Shown here in pieces: positions 48,561 through 61,355 of a DNA stretch of 64,000 nt. A program made the translations under genes and the position numbers. This DNA is from Syncephalis fuscata (lineage: Eukaryota > Zoopagomycota > Zoopagomycetes > Zoopagales > Piptocephalidaceae). The notes beneath the pieces are model-generated. The model saw only the letters and a program-made list of their open reading frames with translations, made no database searches and was not told the DNA's origin. Position 1 is the stretch's first letter; each line of letters opens with the position of its first letter. The stretch covers positions 248,001 to 312,000 of the forward strand of contig JAHLTZ010000013.1 in the NCBI GenBank assembly GCA_025786725.1. Direction: 5' to 3'.

Positions 48561-49621
48561 TCAGCGCTTTTCTGGTCGTCGAGCAACATAAATTACCATT
48601 TCAAAACTGGTCTGTATTTCTTGAATCTCTGCTTGCCATTCAGTCATCAGCAATTCAAAGTCCCACGACCGCAATGGATTGCTAATCAATAGCTTTTCCT
48701 TTAGTGCACGTATAAGTAGACACCAGGAATAAAATGACATACAACCTGCTTCGCCGCCCCATTCACCGATGGGCACGGTGGCAACACGTTGTTTGACCAG
48801 CTCAAAGCCAGCTTCTTCTAGCCAGTCTCCAAGTTGTGCACCGGCCAGTGCTAGATCGATTCCGTTTAAGGACAGCATATTAATCATAAGTGCAAAAAGC
48901 TGGCTAGTAGCTGGTCCTATCTGTGACAGCTGTGCAGTTGCATCTGTAATTTCTAAATAACCACCGGGTCGTGTTACCCGGTAGAGTTCGCGCAGTACTG
49001 ATTTCCATTGTTTAGTTGGAATGGCTGAGGAGAGAAAGCGCTGGTGGACATAGTCAAATGTACTGTTTGAATAAGGCAATCCTAATGAATAACAATGAAA
49101 ATATTAATAAAATGATTTAGCATTGTGCTATAATGATGCTTACCTTTAAAAATATCAGCAAATGCAAATTTAAATTTAAATTTACCATTTTGCGGCTCTG
49201 GCTGTACTAAATCCATTCCGTAAAATCGCGATGTTGGCCATAATTTGGCCATATCCTTGATCCAAATGCCTGTGCCTGTGCCAACATCAAGTACTTTTCG
49301 AGGCTGGTGTACAGGTGCAAAAAAGTGTGCGCCCAATGATATACGTAGAAACTCGTGTTGTCGGTTTAGCCGATCGCGTTCGTGTTCGTTGACAGGCAGA
49401 AGATAACAGTTCCCGCTGCCACGGATATTGTTGGAATGCAAGCTTTTACCGCGCCTCTCCTGGATGCTTAACGTCTTTGGAAGATGGACAGCTAGTAGAT
49501 TGTCCTTATTCTTATTAGATGAAGTATAAGCTACATCTTGGCTCAAGTATTTTTGCACCGGATATGGCAGGTCAGAGCCACGACGACGCATACGTGGGTG
49601 CTTTGAGCTAGTATGGCCCAT
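48561..49621 (-). CDS. Class I SAM-dependent methyltransferase, array member 1
   Basis: ATG at 49621, stop at 48561, one intron at about 49080-49144. It starts MGHTSSKHPR, a possible N-myristoylation signal (Gly2, Ser6). A basic, disordered N-terminal part is followed by ERDRLNRQHEFLRISLGAHF, the helix before the fold, then motif I VLDVGTGTGIWIKDMAKLWP, motif II FYGMDLVQPEP, the DYVHQRFL strand, and RVTRPGGYLEITD (post-I/III). The C-terminal part has VPIGEWGGEAGCMSFYSWCL and ends VIYVARRPEKR. It is a TAM/LaeA-like fungal methyltransferase of unknown substrate. All three SAM-contacting elements are present, so it should bind SAM. It is the leftmost of five paralogues on this strand. Confidence 0.88.
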
Positions 49622-52050
49622 GATGAATAGAACAGTGTTGCAAGGATTTGTGTTACAATGAATATATGTTTTTAGTCAGTATAGTATGATGTATAGTGTT
49701 ATGTAGATAACTAAATAATTGGTACTTCTATCACAGACGAGAAAAAGAGATGTTAAGCGGTTGTTGTGTAGTGAATAAAGATAGTGCTAGTAATATAATG
49801 GTGGATACGCTATTTGAATAAAGTAACACCAGACTTGAACAGCGTTGGTGTAGAATATCAAAATTGGAAACAATGAATATTTGCGGAATACTGGATGAAA
49901 TACTCGAGTAGTATCGAATTGTTGCTTTTATAGGCACTACGTGTTAATTTAAAGTGATTTTACTTGTAAGTTTACGCGGATGCGTGTGCGTGGCAGAGAC
50001 AAGGCGCAAGTGCAGCGATAAACGATTCAAGGTTCAGTAGATTGGATAAAATTGGGAGTGTGCATTGAATGCATGCCAGTGGAGCGTGTACACAAATGAT
50101 ATGTATGCACTAATGGGATGATTAATAAACTGAAAGAAGAGAGGGAATAGCGTAGTGATAGCAAAGTTATGCGTCTGCAAATAGTGCCCTATAACCTTGT
50201 GACTATGTAAAAAAATGAAAGCTGATTAACTATTGCATTTGTTACTACTGCAAATGGAAAATGAATACATAGAATAAACGATATTAAAATAGCAGATTTA
50301 TAATCTTCAAACAAATGAAACAAAATTTTTATGATTGGCATGACACTGTTTTATTCGTAAGACATGGGAACAGGCTGCTTATTGTCTGTTCGCCTCTGCT
50401 TCCATTAGAAAATGAAAATCTGCTGTATGACCGCATGTACATGCACATCTGCACTCGTGCACGCACATATGTTCGAATTGGCCATTCAAGACATGTGAAT
50501 CTATCCGTGCCACATCACGGCACAGTTTAATCTTGTATGAATAGTTTACGATCAGTAAGTCCCGATGCCGCAGTGTATGAACGCAACACAGAAAGAAATA
50601 AAGATTACGCACATACATACGCGTGTCACTCGCTGATCCTATAACAAGTTTTGAGAATGATGGGCTTGAATGAATCTGCCTGTATAGATATTTGAATGCT
50701 CTCTAACGACAGCATTAAACACTAGACATTGTTAGCCATGCGGGGATTACTCCCCTATTGCCATTCTATCGAATATTTATTTGTATTGTAGATTGAAATG
50801 TAATAACATTATCATTTTTATAAAATAGAATTAAATGTAATAGAACATTGTATTAGTAACTGCTGTTTTAAACCTTTGAATAAATAATGTAACATGCCAT
50901 TTAACTACTTTGAAATCCACGAGGCCGATCATTGTTGTTGTTGGCTATGCGTAGAAAGATTGATTGAATATTAATAAAAACCATATGGTCGTGATTCCAT
51001 ATCGTTCCGCAGTTGTTATTGTTGTTACTACGTACAGTGTGGTTTCTTTGCATCTAAATGGTCTATTCTATTCTCCAATCTTCTACTGTTGCATTTTGGA
51101 CATATCTGTGATGTAAGATACTCGTCTATGGTGACAAAAGGTAGGACGACTAGCGTTTCTAATGTTCACCATTCTCTTAAGCATTCTTGGCATCAACTTG
51201 GTAGGCGCAGTTTATTTGCCAATCATTGATAAAGCAAATGGCCTCCACTATATGCAATAATGATAGGTTGAGTGTCTTCACCAGAAAGATCTTGTGACGA
51301 CAGGTGTAACCAGAATATACGGCATGCCGTTGAGATTACTTGAACAGGTGTTAATGTAAAATAATAGAAATAAAGACTAGGGACTGAGTAGTGTTCTTTA
51401 TTGATGTTCAAATATGCATGTTATTTATATTGCTATATTTAGCATTATCATGTAATATATTACTAAATAGAGCAATAGGATAACAATAGGAAAATAAGAG
51501 TGAAATGAGTAAATAAAAATATAAGAGTCAAAATACAGTAGCTCCGTTTATGTAATTGCTTTGTTATACTTAAAAAGTACTAAAAATTATTTAATACTAT
51601 TATTGCTGTAAAAGAGTGAAAAATTGGGCAATACATATTACCGAATATGCTGATAATTTGCAATGATGATAACAAAGTTTTAAGTACTGTCAATAATGAT
51701 CAAGGTCAAGGCAATTTGGAGATAAATAAATTGCTTAGCTAGATTAACTAATTAATTATATGCATTAAAGACAGCTGATAGCCGACAGTAGTATACATGC
51801 AGCTGTCTGTGCTAAATTAATTATAGTGAATTATTATTGATAGAGACACTAGTTAATTTACTTTGAGTGTGGCACTACTGGTATAGATAGACACAAACAA
51901 CTTATGATGAATGAATCACGAACATAAAAAAGGCTATTTGTTTTAAAAACAATGTGTGTGTGTGTGTATGTAGAAGAATAAATATGAAATTGCAAATTAA
52001 ACAAAACTGCTATTCAAAATTAATCTGGTTTTTCAAGTTCAATTAATGAA
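49622..52050. other. Intergenic region with a transposase relic
   Basis: 2.4 kb between array members 1 and 2. It contains the Fanzor/TnpB relic at 50901-51285 and a (TG)n run at about 51954-51969. Other short ORFs (50315-50530, 50379-50618) have no support. Confidence 0.45.
50901..51285 (-). pseudogene. Fanzor/TnpB-type transposase relic, best preserved
   Basis: Minus strand, pieces in order: EDTQPIIIAYSGGHLLYQ (RuvC-II approach), a degraded stretch with three stops, FVTIDEYLTSQICPKCNSRR followed by LENRID, then after a frame change NNNNNCGTIWNHDHMVFINI, QSIFLRIANNNNDRPRGF and a TAA at 50901-50903. The DEY acid, the CPKC half-ribbon, the single Cys of CGTIW, and the NHD triplet (canonical NRD) place it in the TnpB/Fanzor family C-terminus. 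Nucleotide similarity to 38380-38585 is high across both blocks, so both came from the same element family. Stops and frameshifts exclude activity. Confidence 0.78.
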
Positions 52051-54548
52051 TCAAGATTTTCGAGCAATAATAACTTGTAATAGCCAGATTGTACGGAAAC
52101 AATTGACTTCTTTTTGCCATGCGGCAATTATGGCGTCGAATTCGCCGTTATCGAGTGCAAATAGATTGCTGATATATTCACGATGCTCTTCAAGAACACT
52201 GCAAATTTCTGCAAATCCTGATACGCCCATTGTACCCGCCCATTGGCCGACAGCAATAGGAAACTCGTGCGTTTCCAGTATATGAAATCCAGAGTATTTG
52301 ATATCATGTTTTAATTCCTGAATAGTTGGCGGTACTGTGTTTTGTAGATTAAACGTACTTTCCAGCCAAATGTTGATTTGCTGGCCTATTTCTCCTACAT
52401 TGCGCATGATGAGATCCCGCTCGCGCACCTCAAATAGGCCACCATGCTTACAAACACGATAACATTCATGCCAATAGCTAGGTTGTATATCACGCGGCAC
52501 ATGTGGCGTAACAAACCGATGATGCAAATAGTCGAATTCTTCATTTTGATAAGGAAGTGCTATTATAACAATAACATGTAAGATAATGCAATGATTAGTC
52601 ATGGTATAAACGACAAAAAGTAAACGTGTTGAACATAGGAGCACGCATACTTACCGGTCATACTGATAGCAAGACGGAACTGGCAGTTGGTCGGAAGTAC
52701 TGAAGATGGCTGTGCCGGTAGCAAATCTACACCATACACTTGGCAGGTGGGATATTCTGAGGCCATCTCAAGCGCCCATACACCTGAGCCAGTCATGATG
52801 TCGAGCACTTTGCCTGTAATATTGACGACTGCCAAATGATTTGCATGTAGAAAAGTACGCAGTAAATAATGTAGCTGATCTTGTCTATAGTTCTAAATTA
52901 ATAAATGTTTTTTATATTTGTTTGTTACTCACCGATCCAGTTCATGTTGGTCTTTCTTCGTGATGGCCGGCAGTACAGACTTGGCGCGAAACCGACGCCG
53001 TGAATGACTGATACTTGATCGTGTGGTATCGATACTTTTCCGTCTCGAAGAGCAGATACTTGCTGCGCTACGAACACTTCCATTACGGCTAATGGTTGCT
53101 GTTGTGGTATCGTTCGATTTAAGCATAATAGAATCGATACTCATACTGCGGCCCGAAAGTGATGTGCCAGCCGAGCGGCACGTCACCTCGTGTACCGTAA
53201 CGGAAGAGCCACCACGATGATTGGCAAGCGAATTTGAATGAGATACTTGACGCTTATGTTGTTTCTGACCGCCAGCGGTGGCAGATAGAATAAACGCATT
53301 TAAATTGTTGTTCGAGTTTGACGGAGTCAGCGTCGAAGAAGAGTTATTCAATTTGAATTGATGGCCAAGTCCTGTTGGCTGAATCGATTTAAGTGTAGGT
53401 GGTAATGATTTTCGTAGCATTTTAAATGACGCTGAGCGTGATATCAACGGTGTTGCTGGTAAAGCCGAATGGGGCGAGGATGGTGGCGGTGATGATGGTA
53501 ATGGTGGTGGCGGCGATGATGGTAATGGTGATGGTGGTGGCATTCGTGCAATAGCGGATGCTGAAAAGAAGTTTATCGAGTCGGGCGATGGTGGCAATGG
53601 TGGCAAGCGCGATGGTTGTCTATCCCAAGCGCTAGGGCCAGCCAAGCCGTAATATTGTTGCTGCTCTTGTTGCTGCTTCTCACTGTATAATGGTTGAAGT
53701 GCAGAATGTGACGGTGGATCTAAAATAAGCGTTGTGTTGTGGTTAATGCTGTTAATGTAGTCGCGTTTTGAGGAGGCGATATGAGTGCCAGAATAGGTAC
53801 GCGCCATTCTAGCATATGGCAGTGCAGGCGTTTTCTCCGCCGATGGCGTTGAGAAATCATCGCAAGAGTTTGTAACGTTCTCACATACATAGAACGAAGC
53901 GGTAAATAACTCACTATCGAGTTCTCTATCAGTGTATAAGTCGTAGAATAGGGAAGAATCCGATCGATAATCTACCGATGGACAGGAAGACTGGCCAAGA
54001 AGGCAGGTTTCACAATTGGAACAGTCGCCGTAGCTGCTATGCTCGGAATCAATGACATTAGATATGGTTTCATAGGCGGCGACTTGCTCGAACTTTCGCC
54101 ATCTCATACCAATCGATCTAACACTGCGATCTTCGCCGTCTTTGGCGGAATACGAGCTTTTCGCATAGGTCGACATCGATAAGGAGTCGCCGCTGCTTTT
54201 TGGCTCCTCACTCGAGGTGTGTCGACGACGCCAGAAGCGAATATTTTTTCCAATGCGGCGCAGCTTCTCGGTTGCCACCGCAGATAAGGGGCGGGACCCT
54301 TTTATACCACCAGAATTATTTTGTAGATCATCTTGCGATGGCATATGACATAGTGTAGAATAGGGGATTCTACCGGGTCCAGCACTTTGTAGCAATGTCG
54401 CAAATGATCGCTGATGTCTCATAGTCTGTTGGGACTGGCGTGGAGGAGATTGTGATCGTCTATAGGATGCGTTTTCAAGATGTCTTGCTGTCGGCGATGA
54501 AACTGACGATAACGGCGATGATGGCCAGAGCAGTTCAGGTGTGGGCAT
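52051..54548 (-). CDS. Class I SAM-dependent methyltransferase with long disordered N-terminus, array member 2
   Basis: ATG at 54548 (MPTPELLWP); an upstream TTG at 54623 is not used. Stop at 52051; introns at about 52872-52934 (joins HELDR to QDQLHYLLRTFL) and about 52562-52655 (joins AISMT to ALPYQNEEFDYL). The first 535 residues or so are Ser/Pro-rich with a proline tract (PPPSPLPSSPPPPLPSSPPP) and RxxS-type sites. The methyltransferase follows: VLDIMTGSGVWALEMASEYP (motif I, IMTG instead of VGTG), VYGVDLLPAQP, FDYLHHRFVTPHVP and RVCKHGGLFEVRERD. It closes with FPIAVGQWAGTMGVSGFAEI. It is a paralogue of its neighbours but lacks the MG-start; the long tail could be a regulatory or scaffold region (inference). 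Confidence 0.85.
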
Positions 54549-56721
54549 TATCAAGCAGCGATAGGGACGTTTAATAGTAAGTATCCAATTTGATACTTTT
54601 CTAGAATGCCGTATTACTGCCAAGAACTTTACTCGTTTTGAATTGCAAGTGTTGTCGTTATTTCTTATTCAATAGTCAGCCGTGGCTTACTAGGTTAGCC
54701 TTGGCTATAATAACTATTGTTTTGAAGCAAGCAAAACAAGCAATCAATCAATCAATCAATCAATCAAAAAGCCAACGTGTAACTTGAGTGTTCAAAAATT
54801 GTTTGAAGCAGTGAGTTTACACTGAAGGTGGTGTGAGCTGCGTAGATAATGGTAAACTATGATATACAACATCAAATAAAACAATTAGCAACTTAGGAGA
54901 ATAAACTAAAATAATGTATAATTGATGGCAAAAACACACGTCATACTACATTGAAAAAGAATGATATGTTTACTGTGGTGGCACAGGTCATACTGCGTGT
55001 CATCTGCGGTACTGCATAACTGGAAAAGGGGGATGCAGGCGCGCGTATAGAACAAACAGCGGCCGTGTCTAAAGAGACCGGACCAGCAGGTGACATAGCA
55101 ATATTTGCACGTTTAACAGGTAGGCTACTTACTTGTACGTTAGTAAAGTCGTCAAAATTGCGGTCAGTAAGCGTAAACGTTATCGTTAAAGTTGTAGAGA
55201 ATGCTGGTTAGAATACCGGAGCATTAATTCGTAAATCGTAAAAAAATCAGTAAAACGGAATTGACGTCGTTAGTTTTAGCTGAGTAGGTGCGTAATGGTG
55301 GGGTTCACTGTCGAAACGGGTATTGGAAATGGGCCACTGGTTAAATAGAATGTCCCCGAGAATAGAGGAGCTGTTTGTGCTGAAACATAAATGAACTTGG
55401 CCCAGCACATAGTGGCAGAGACGTTTGAAGCGACAAGCATCGATAGTGTGCAACATAAGTGCACCAGTGTGATCCAATAGCTATAATTAAATTTAACGAA
55501 TAAGCGAAGAGCCGTGGAGCGAAGATTTATTCGCGTCACCACGTGAAATTTGCGTTGAGTCCATGTGTACTTGAGACAGGCTAAGTAAAAGCAAGCGGCA
55601 TCGAGTGAGCATTTCTGGGCAGCATTTCTTACAAAAGCTCATTGCCGAACACAATCAAATAGCAAGAAAGATGGGCGACTTCCCGTCATGACTGTCATGC
55701 GACAAAGGCACCCACAAGAAATAAGTGAAATTTACCGCCTAAAAGGCAATTCAGAGCAAACATGAAACAAACTCCTGAATAGCGAATTTATCCATGCTAG
55801 CTAAACGAACTTCTGTGTATGTGTCCGTGTGTGTTTCAGACTATGAACGAGAGCATAACCATGTTAAATGTTTAATTACGCCGTAAATTAAAGTTGGTAA
55901 TGTAATTTGCTCCAATTGGTTAGCTATTCGACCAATCGATTAACGGATCGTTTAAATTAAACTAAAAATAAACTGCATCTGTAGGTGCTTATTAGGCTGT
56001 TTTGTAAAATTAGCAATAAATGGCTTTTATTCTTATAGCACAAATAAAAACCAATCAGCTATTAGAAAATGAAGTTAGGAGATGGTAGTACTGTGGTAGC
56101 GACGACGACGGTGGCAATCCTATGGTCACTTATCTATCTGCCCTATTGTGTTCTCAATAACCAGATAAGGATGAACGCACCGGGTCGCACCAAGTGCATT
56201 GTAAAACTGGACAGAAAATAAAGCAAAAGGCTTAATTGCTTGCGTAGACAAGCGTCAATGACGCACACTATCCAGATGACGCCAGCACTAACAATGGTGC
56301 GAATGGGGCGCTGGTGGTACGCCATGAGCAACTGGAAATAAAGTATTGCCTTGTAGTAGTCATTTTTAGCATGACAATGCCAAACATTAATGTTTCATAG
56401 GCGCTAATGAGTATTGAATTGTCTACTATTATGCGTGTCATTGCAACTATTGTTGTTTGATATTGTATGGATTTATTAATCAATAATTATTATAAAGTGT
56501 ATATTTATAAATAATTTAAACCAAATCTCCAATTTTGTACTAAAAAAGTTTATTTATTCCTTTTTAATAGCTATATAAATATGTGTGCGTATATTTATAT
56601 GGTATGTGCGTGTGATAAATTGAATAAGGTAGTCTTAATCGCAAAAAGTACATGCAGCAGACCGAGATGGCCACTGTTAAACAAAAATGTTTCATTCGTG
56701 TTGGTCGAATTCGATACTGTA
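54549..56721. other. Long intergenic region
   Basis: 2.2 kb between array members 2 and 3, with an (AATC)n run at 54741-54767. ORFs at 55247-55542 and 56143-56483 have no ATG or family support. No clear relic. Confidence 0.4.
54741..54767. repeat. (AATC)n microsatellite
   Basis: About seven tandem copies of a four-base unit in the region upstream of methyltransferase array member 2. Confidence 0.85.
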
Positions 56722-57883
56722 CTACCAGCTTTCTCCGTCTAAACAAGTATTTTGAGAAGATCCCATCGTGCCACCGGGACGACGCGCCGAGTATATGTGC
56801 ATGTTCGTAATACTTGGAAGCTTGTTCACTTCCGCCTGCCATTCGACCATGGTTTGCTCAAACTCCCATGCGACTATTCCGTCGTCTAAAAGTATATTTT
56901 TCATTACGCGGGCGTAGCTATTCCAGCCCAGCCAAGCCATCTGTCCATACTCTCCTGCATTGCATCCGATCGGGATGCTGATCATGCGATGTTCGATGTT
57001 AATAAAACCAGCGTTGCGAAGTAGATCGGGTAGTTTGTGAATATCACGTAGGTCAAGATGCCGCTGAGCTAGTGAATTCGATATCCAATCTTCCATGCGT
57101 TGGGCAGCTGGGCCTATCGATAGCTGGGTACCATCAAATTCTGCAAACTCGACCTGACCTCCAGGCACAAGTGCTCTGTAGTAGTCGGCGCATAGCTGCG
57201 GCCATTGTTCTTTGCGCGTTACAATATTAAACAGCTGCTGGTGAATATAATCAACCGATTTTTCGGCAAATGGCAATCCTAAACGATAATGTTAAAACGA
57301 GCGAGTTTATGCAATAATCAATAGCACTACCTTCAAACACGTCACGTTGAATAAATTTACAATTAGGCATGACATTATGTTTACTAACTTCGATATCTAT
57401 ATCAATACCGTAGCACTGAGTGTCTGGAAATTTATTAGCCATATCCTAGATAATTGCCACTGAGTATGCGTAATATTTTTTGGTGTACATGTGTTTACCT
57501 TTATCCAAACACCAGTACCACTACCAATATCGACAATACGTCTCGGGTTTGTGAGGGGTACATTGTGCAATGCGCCGCCCATATTAAGAACAATTTTATG
57601 AAGAAAATTCAGTCTAGATATCATGCAGCGCAGCCACTATTAATTTCAGACAAACATACTTCCGTTTCATCAAATGACATACCGATCAATTTCCTCTACA
57701 CTCATATCAAGCACATATTCCCTTCGCTCTGTATTATCAGAATCTAATTTGTGTTGTTGTAAGATATGGTCAGTCTAACTCTAATATATGACAACATTGT
57801 TGAAAAACGTATTGTTACTTGCTTTCGCTTCGAGTCTCCGAGCCTTTGTATGGGCGAAGCTTTGTACTTTGACTATTGCCCAT
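56722..57883 (-). CDS. Class I SAM-dependent methyltransferase, array member 3
   Basis: ATG at 57883, stop at 56722-56724, four or so introns. It starts MGNSQSTKLR, again an N-myristoylation-type start. The join EEIDR-LNFLHKIVLNMGGAL requires acceptor TCTAG near 57613. Motif I is IVDIGSGTGVWIKDMANKFP across an intron; then CYGIDIDIEV, FVEFAE-type post-I (GGQVEFAEFDGTQLS), SVDYIHQQLFNIV, and a C-terminal part IGCNAGEYGQMAWLGWNSYA ending ARRPGG plus an extra tail. The N-terminal splice around 57780-57820 is uncertain. It has the shortest N-terminal extension of the complete members. Confidence 0.82.
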
Positions 57884-60009
57884 ATTAACCGAATAAATAA
57901 TTGTATCGACTGAATGTGATAGTGCTAGATAATTTTGTTAAGTGATAATAACAGTATTCAAGTCACAAATATACACGTATAATACCGGAGATACAATTAA
58001 AAAACAATGCGCTATTAACGTCAAGCTTTGAACAAAAAGGTGGCACGAAGGAGAAAAGGCTGAATATGTAGTCAACCAGCAGTCTTTTAAATTCATGATG
58101 CTAGTATTGACTACACCAATGACAGTTGCAGCCACCACACGTTATTAAAACTGCTTTTTTGGGCATATAAGAAAAGCTAAGGCAGTGATATGACAAACAT
58201 ATTTTGAAAAAAAGAAAGCAGATTAAAGGATAATGCATGGTAGTATGGCCTTGGAATGTGCGAATTAAATATGCAATGCAAACCAAGCATTCCAAGCAAC
58301 TTGATTCACGGCTAAATTGCTAGCTATGCACAAGCAACTAATTCGTGTAATATTCATATTTATTGGAATGCTTACTATGTTAATGATCTAGAGTCATGCA
58401 TTGCAGATAATGGTCAAGGTGGGTCGTAGCCAACTATAGAATTCCCAACATGCTTGCCAACAAAGAGTAATATACCTTGTTATCAGCGTTAATGGATATG
58501 CATGCTGCTGTTGGCTATGCGTTTGATTACATATATGGCCAGTAGACTATCTAGCTGACTAGCACCTTGAGAGATGACATGTGTGCATAAAACTTGGATT
58601 GCTCAACATCGATTACATGCAATTACAATTTAGCCTGTTTTAGAAATCTCATTGAAAATTCTCGGCAGAGGGGAAAATTAATGGCTGCATATTACGATGC
58701 TTGTTGATTGGTATCACATGACCGGACTGGGATGATGCATTATTTGCATTGATAAATATGGAAATGTACAACCAATCAGTTAATAGAATATGCCATTGAA
58801 GCCTTTTATTTGTTTAATAAAGTATACGGGTTTACATAGTAAAAAATTATTGAATCCAGTATTGATAGCAATATCGATGCTATTTTTCACCATTGTTTAA
58901 ACGGTTGTTTTTGTGATATTGTTACAAAACCTGGTGTATGGTTAAGTAATGTTTGCTAAGCAACCTGGATAGAAGAGAAAGCAATAAAGGTAGCTTAGTC
59001 AATTGTTAATTACTTAAATTAATAAATATTATTAATTTAATAGCTTAACAACTTTTATTACCACTAAATAACTTATTCAGCAATTTAAAACATAAGTCTC
59101 AACTATATAAACCTAACATTAAGTTAAAAGTAATCTGAAGTAAAAAAGCTATTTATTTAATGTTTTGCCAGTAGTTAAATGGCGAGTAAATGCAATGAAC
59201 CCTGATGGGGAAAACCTTAGAGTACAATGAGGCTTAAACTAAATTTCGTTGAATCATGTAATTTAGGCAATAGTAACAATATTTTATATAATTTACCATA
59301 TGATATAGCTAGCAAAATCGTTTTTATTGTAAAATTTATTTTTTACGCAATAAAAGTATTTTATTTAACAAATATGTGCTACTATAAATTCATTGTAGAA
59401 TGTCGGTCGGTGTATAGATACATTTATCACTTGCTCATTTAAATTGCTTTTTAAAGCTAATTAAACTCTACTAAATTGTGTAATTTGGAAAGCACATCAA
59501 TGCCGGTGATAATAATTAAATCCCCACTAACTAAATGACTTATTCACTATAGCATTATAATTAACCATTTATAATTTCCAACTTTTACTTTAACGTTGTA
59601 AATAACATATTAGTTGTACACATATATTTTTATTAATGTTATTCTACAGTATATTGGGCTTTGCGTAATAAAAAAAATAAAACAACAAGTTACATAATTC
59701 AGTTTTGACTAAAATGGTTTTGACAATAATAACAGACATCCTAATAGTAGTATTAAATAATAGTGCCGTTCTATTATAGTTGATTAGCTACAGATTAGAA
59801 TAATGCATATTTTGTAATGACAGTATATAGCCATATTAGTTCAAACGATACAACCAACAAAGTGCTAATATTGCAAAAAACAAATTATTTATTTACTACA
59901 TAAAGCAAACAATAGAAACTATGTTAGAGCGAAGAATTAAGTTGAGAGCGGCCTGCGCTTACAAAAAAACAGTCATATTAGCTATGATCAGCCATTAATG
60001 ATGAGCAAA
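57884..60009. other. Long intergenic region
   Basis: 2.1 kb, very AT-rich, between array members 3 and 4. A short stretch at 58496-58530 (minus: IKRIANSS) weakly resembles the end of the Fanzor relics. Nothing else is supportable. Confidence 0.4.
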
Positions 60010-61355
60010 TCATTTTGGGCGCTGTGCTGTGTAGATACAAACGTTATAATACGTTTGTGTTATGTCAGTCTCCCTCTCGTAGCCTGCAAGCAGCCAGTCC
60101 ATTTCTTCTTCGGATGTGATACCTGCCTCCATCATGGCTTTCCGATGAGTACCTAGTTTGGCAATATTATCCTGCAAAAGTAGCGTGCCAATTTGGCCGC
60201 CCCATTTGCCAATAGGCAAAGAGACTACTGTTCTTTCTACATTGATAAAGCCAGCAGTGTGTAGTATATCGCTAAGTTGTCGGAGTAGCTCAAGATCGAC
60301 ACCGTTTGCAAGAGCAAAGCGATGAACCAGCATATTGATGGCACCAGCCACAGGACCGCACTCAAGATGACGGTCGTCTGACTCGGTTAATTGTATCCAT
60401 CCGCCGGGACGTGTGCTGTGAAATAGTTCAGAAAAGCAATAATGCCAAAATTCCGATGGTATTTCCGTGAGGCGATGACGCCAATAAATTAAATCAAATT
60501 GTTTTCTGTAAGCCGAAAGTCCTAAAAACAAATCAATATCAAATAAAATGATACCTTTAAATTTTACTTACCATCAATAATGTTTGCCTGAACAAACCGG
60601 CAGTTTGGCAAATTGTGATTGTACGGAAACAGATTTTGCGAATCCATACCAATGACTTGGCAATGCGGCAGTTCCTTGGCCATGCTTAGTGCCCAATCAC
60701 CCTCACCTGTTCCTAGATCCAAAACAGATTCCAGGTTCAAGACGGGGGCGATAAATAGTTCGCCAAGTACAAACTGGTAAAGTTGATGTTTCCAAAGCGA
60801 TTTTGTCAAATGTTGCCCCGTTTCAGTGGCAGGCCATTTGTCCAATAGCGCATCCATATCAATATCAACCTCATCTGTATCTCTTCTGTTTGCCATTGTT
60901 GTGACAGCAGTTGTTATGGCCGATGTATGTCCATACAAAGCAGTTTTTTTATTACCACGTCGTAAATTGCTCATAAAAGCATAAAATCGAGTGGAATTTG
61001 AATTGGCCGTCATGAAATTGGCCACTGATAGTGACAATGGCAGTTTAGAAGGGTGCTGTTTTACCATGATCCACCAGAAATGACGACCTATTGGATCAGC
61101 GGAATCAAGACTGTAGCTAGTTTCGCTGTTTACAGATCTTAATGAACGATTGCTCTTTTTTCGTGGCAAACGGCTTGACAAAACGCCTGTAATCGTTTGC
61201 ACGAAAGCAGTTGACTGGGTGTTCTGGCCAGCATTGATGGCCCGGTGCGAGAAAGACGAGGAGCGATGAATTTGAGGCAGAGATGAATTTTGCCCAACAT
61301 TAAAGACTATTTTAGGATTATTGGGCGACTGGCGTTTGGAAGAGTTATTGCCCAT
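60010..61355 (-). CDS. Class I SAM-dependent methyltransferase, array member 4
   Basis: ATG at 61355, stop at 60010, one intron at about 60525-60570. It starts MGNNSSKRQSP, an N-myristoylation-type start, followed by about 200 residues of basic Ser-rich sequence including KKSNRSLRSVNSETSYSLDS. The fold begins near LWKHQLYQFVLGELF. Motif I is VLDLGTGEGDWALSMAKELP, motif II VIGMDSQNLFP, then FDLIYWRHRLTEIP and STRPGGWIQLTESDDRHLEC. The C-terminal part has LPIGKWGGQIGTLLLQDNIA and ends IYTAQRPK. Paralogous to its neighbours; SAM-binding elements complete. Confidence 0.87.

Noticed and set aside
50460-50480. GTTCGAATT as a tRNA T-loop
   Set aside because: No matching acceptor stem, D-arm or A-box within tRNA distance on either strand.
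50690-50770. GGGGATTACTCCCC palindrome as a terminator or small RNA
   Set aside because: A single short hairpin without flanking promoter boxes; nothing else supports an RNA gene.
58496-58530. Possible fourth Fanzor/TnpB relic (IKRIANSS on minus strand)
   Set aside because: Only eight or so residues resemble the other relics, and no zinc-ribbon words are found nearby.
59227-59442. 71-codon plus-strand ORF with ATG between methyltransferases 3 and 4
   Set aside because: AT-driven composition (Phe/Tyr/Ile/Asn), no signal peptide or motif.
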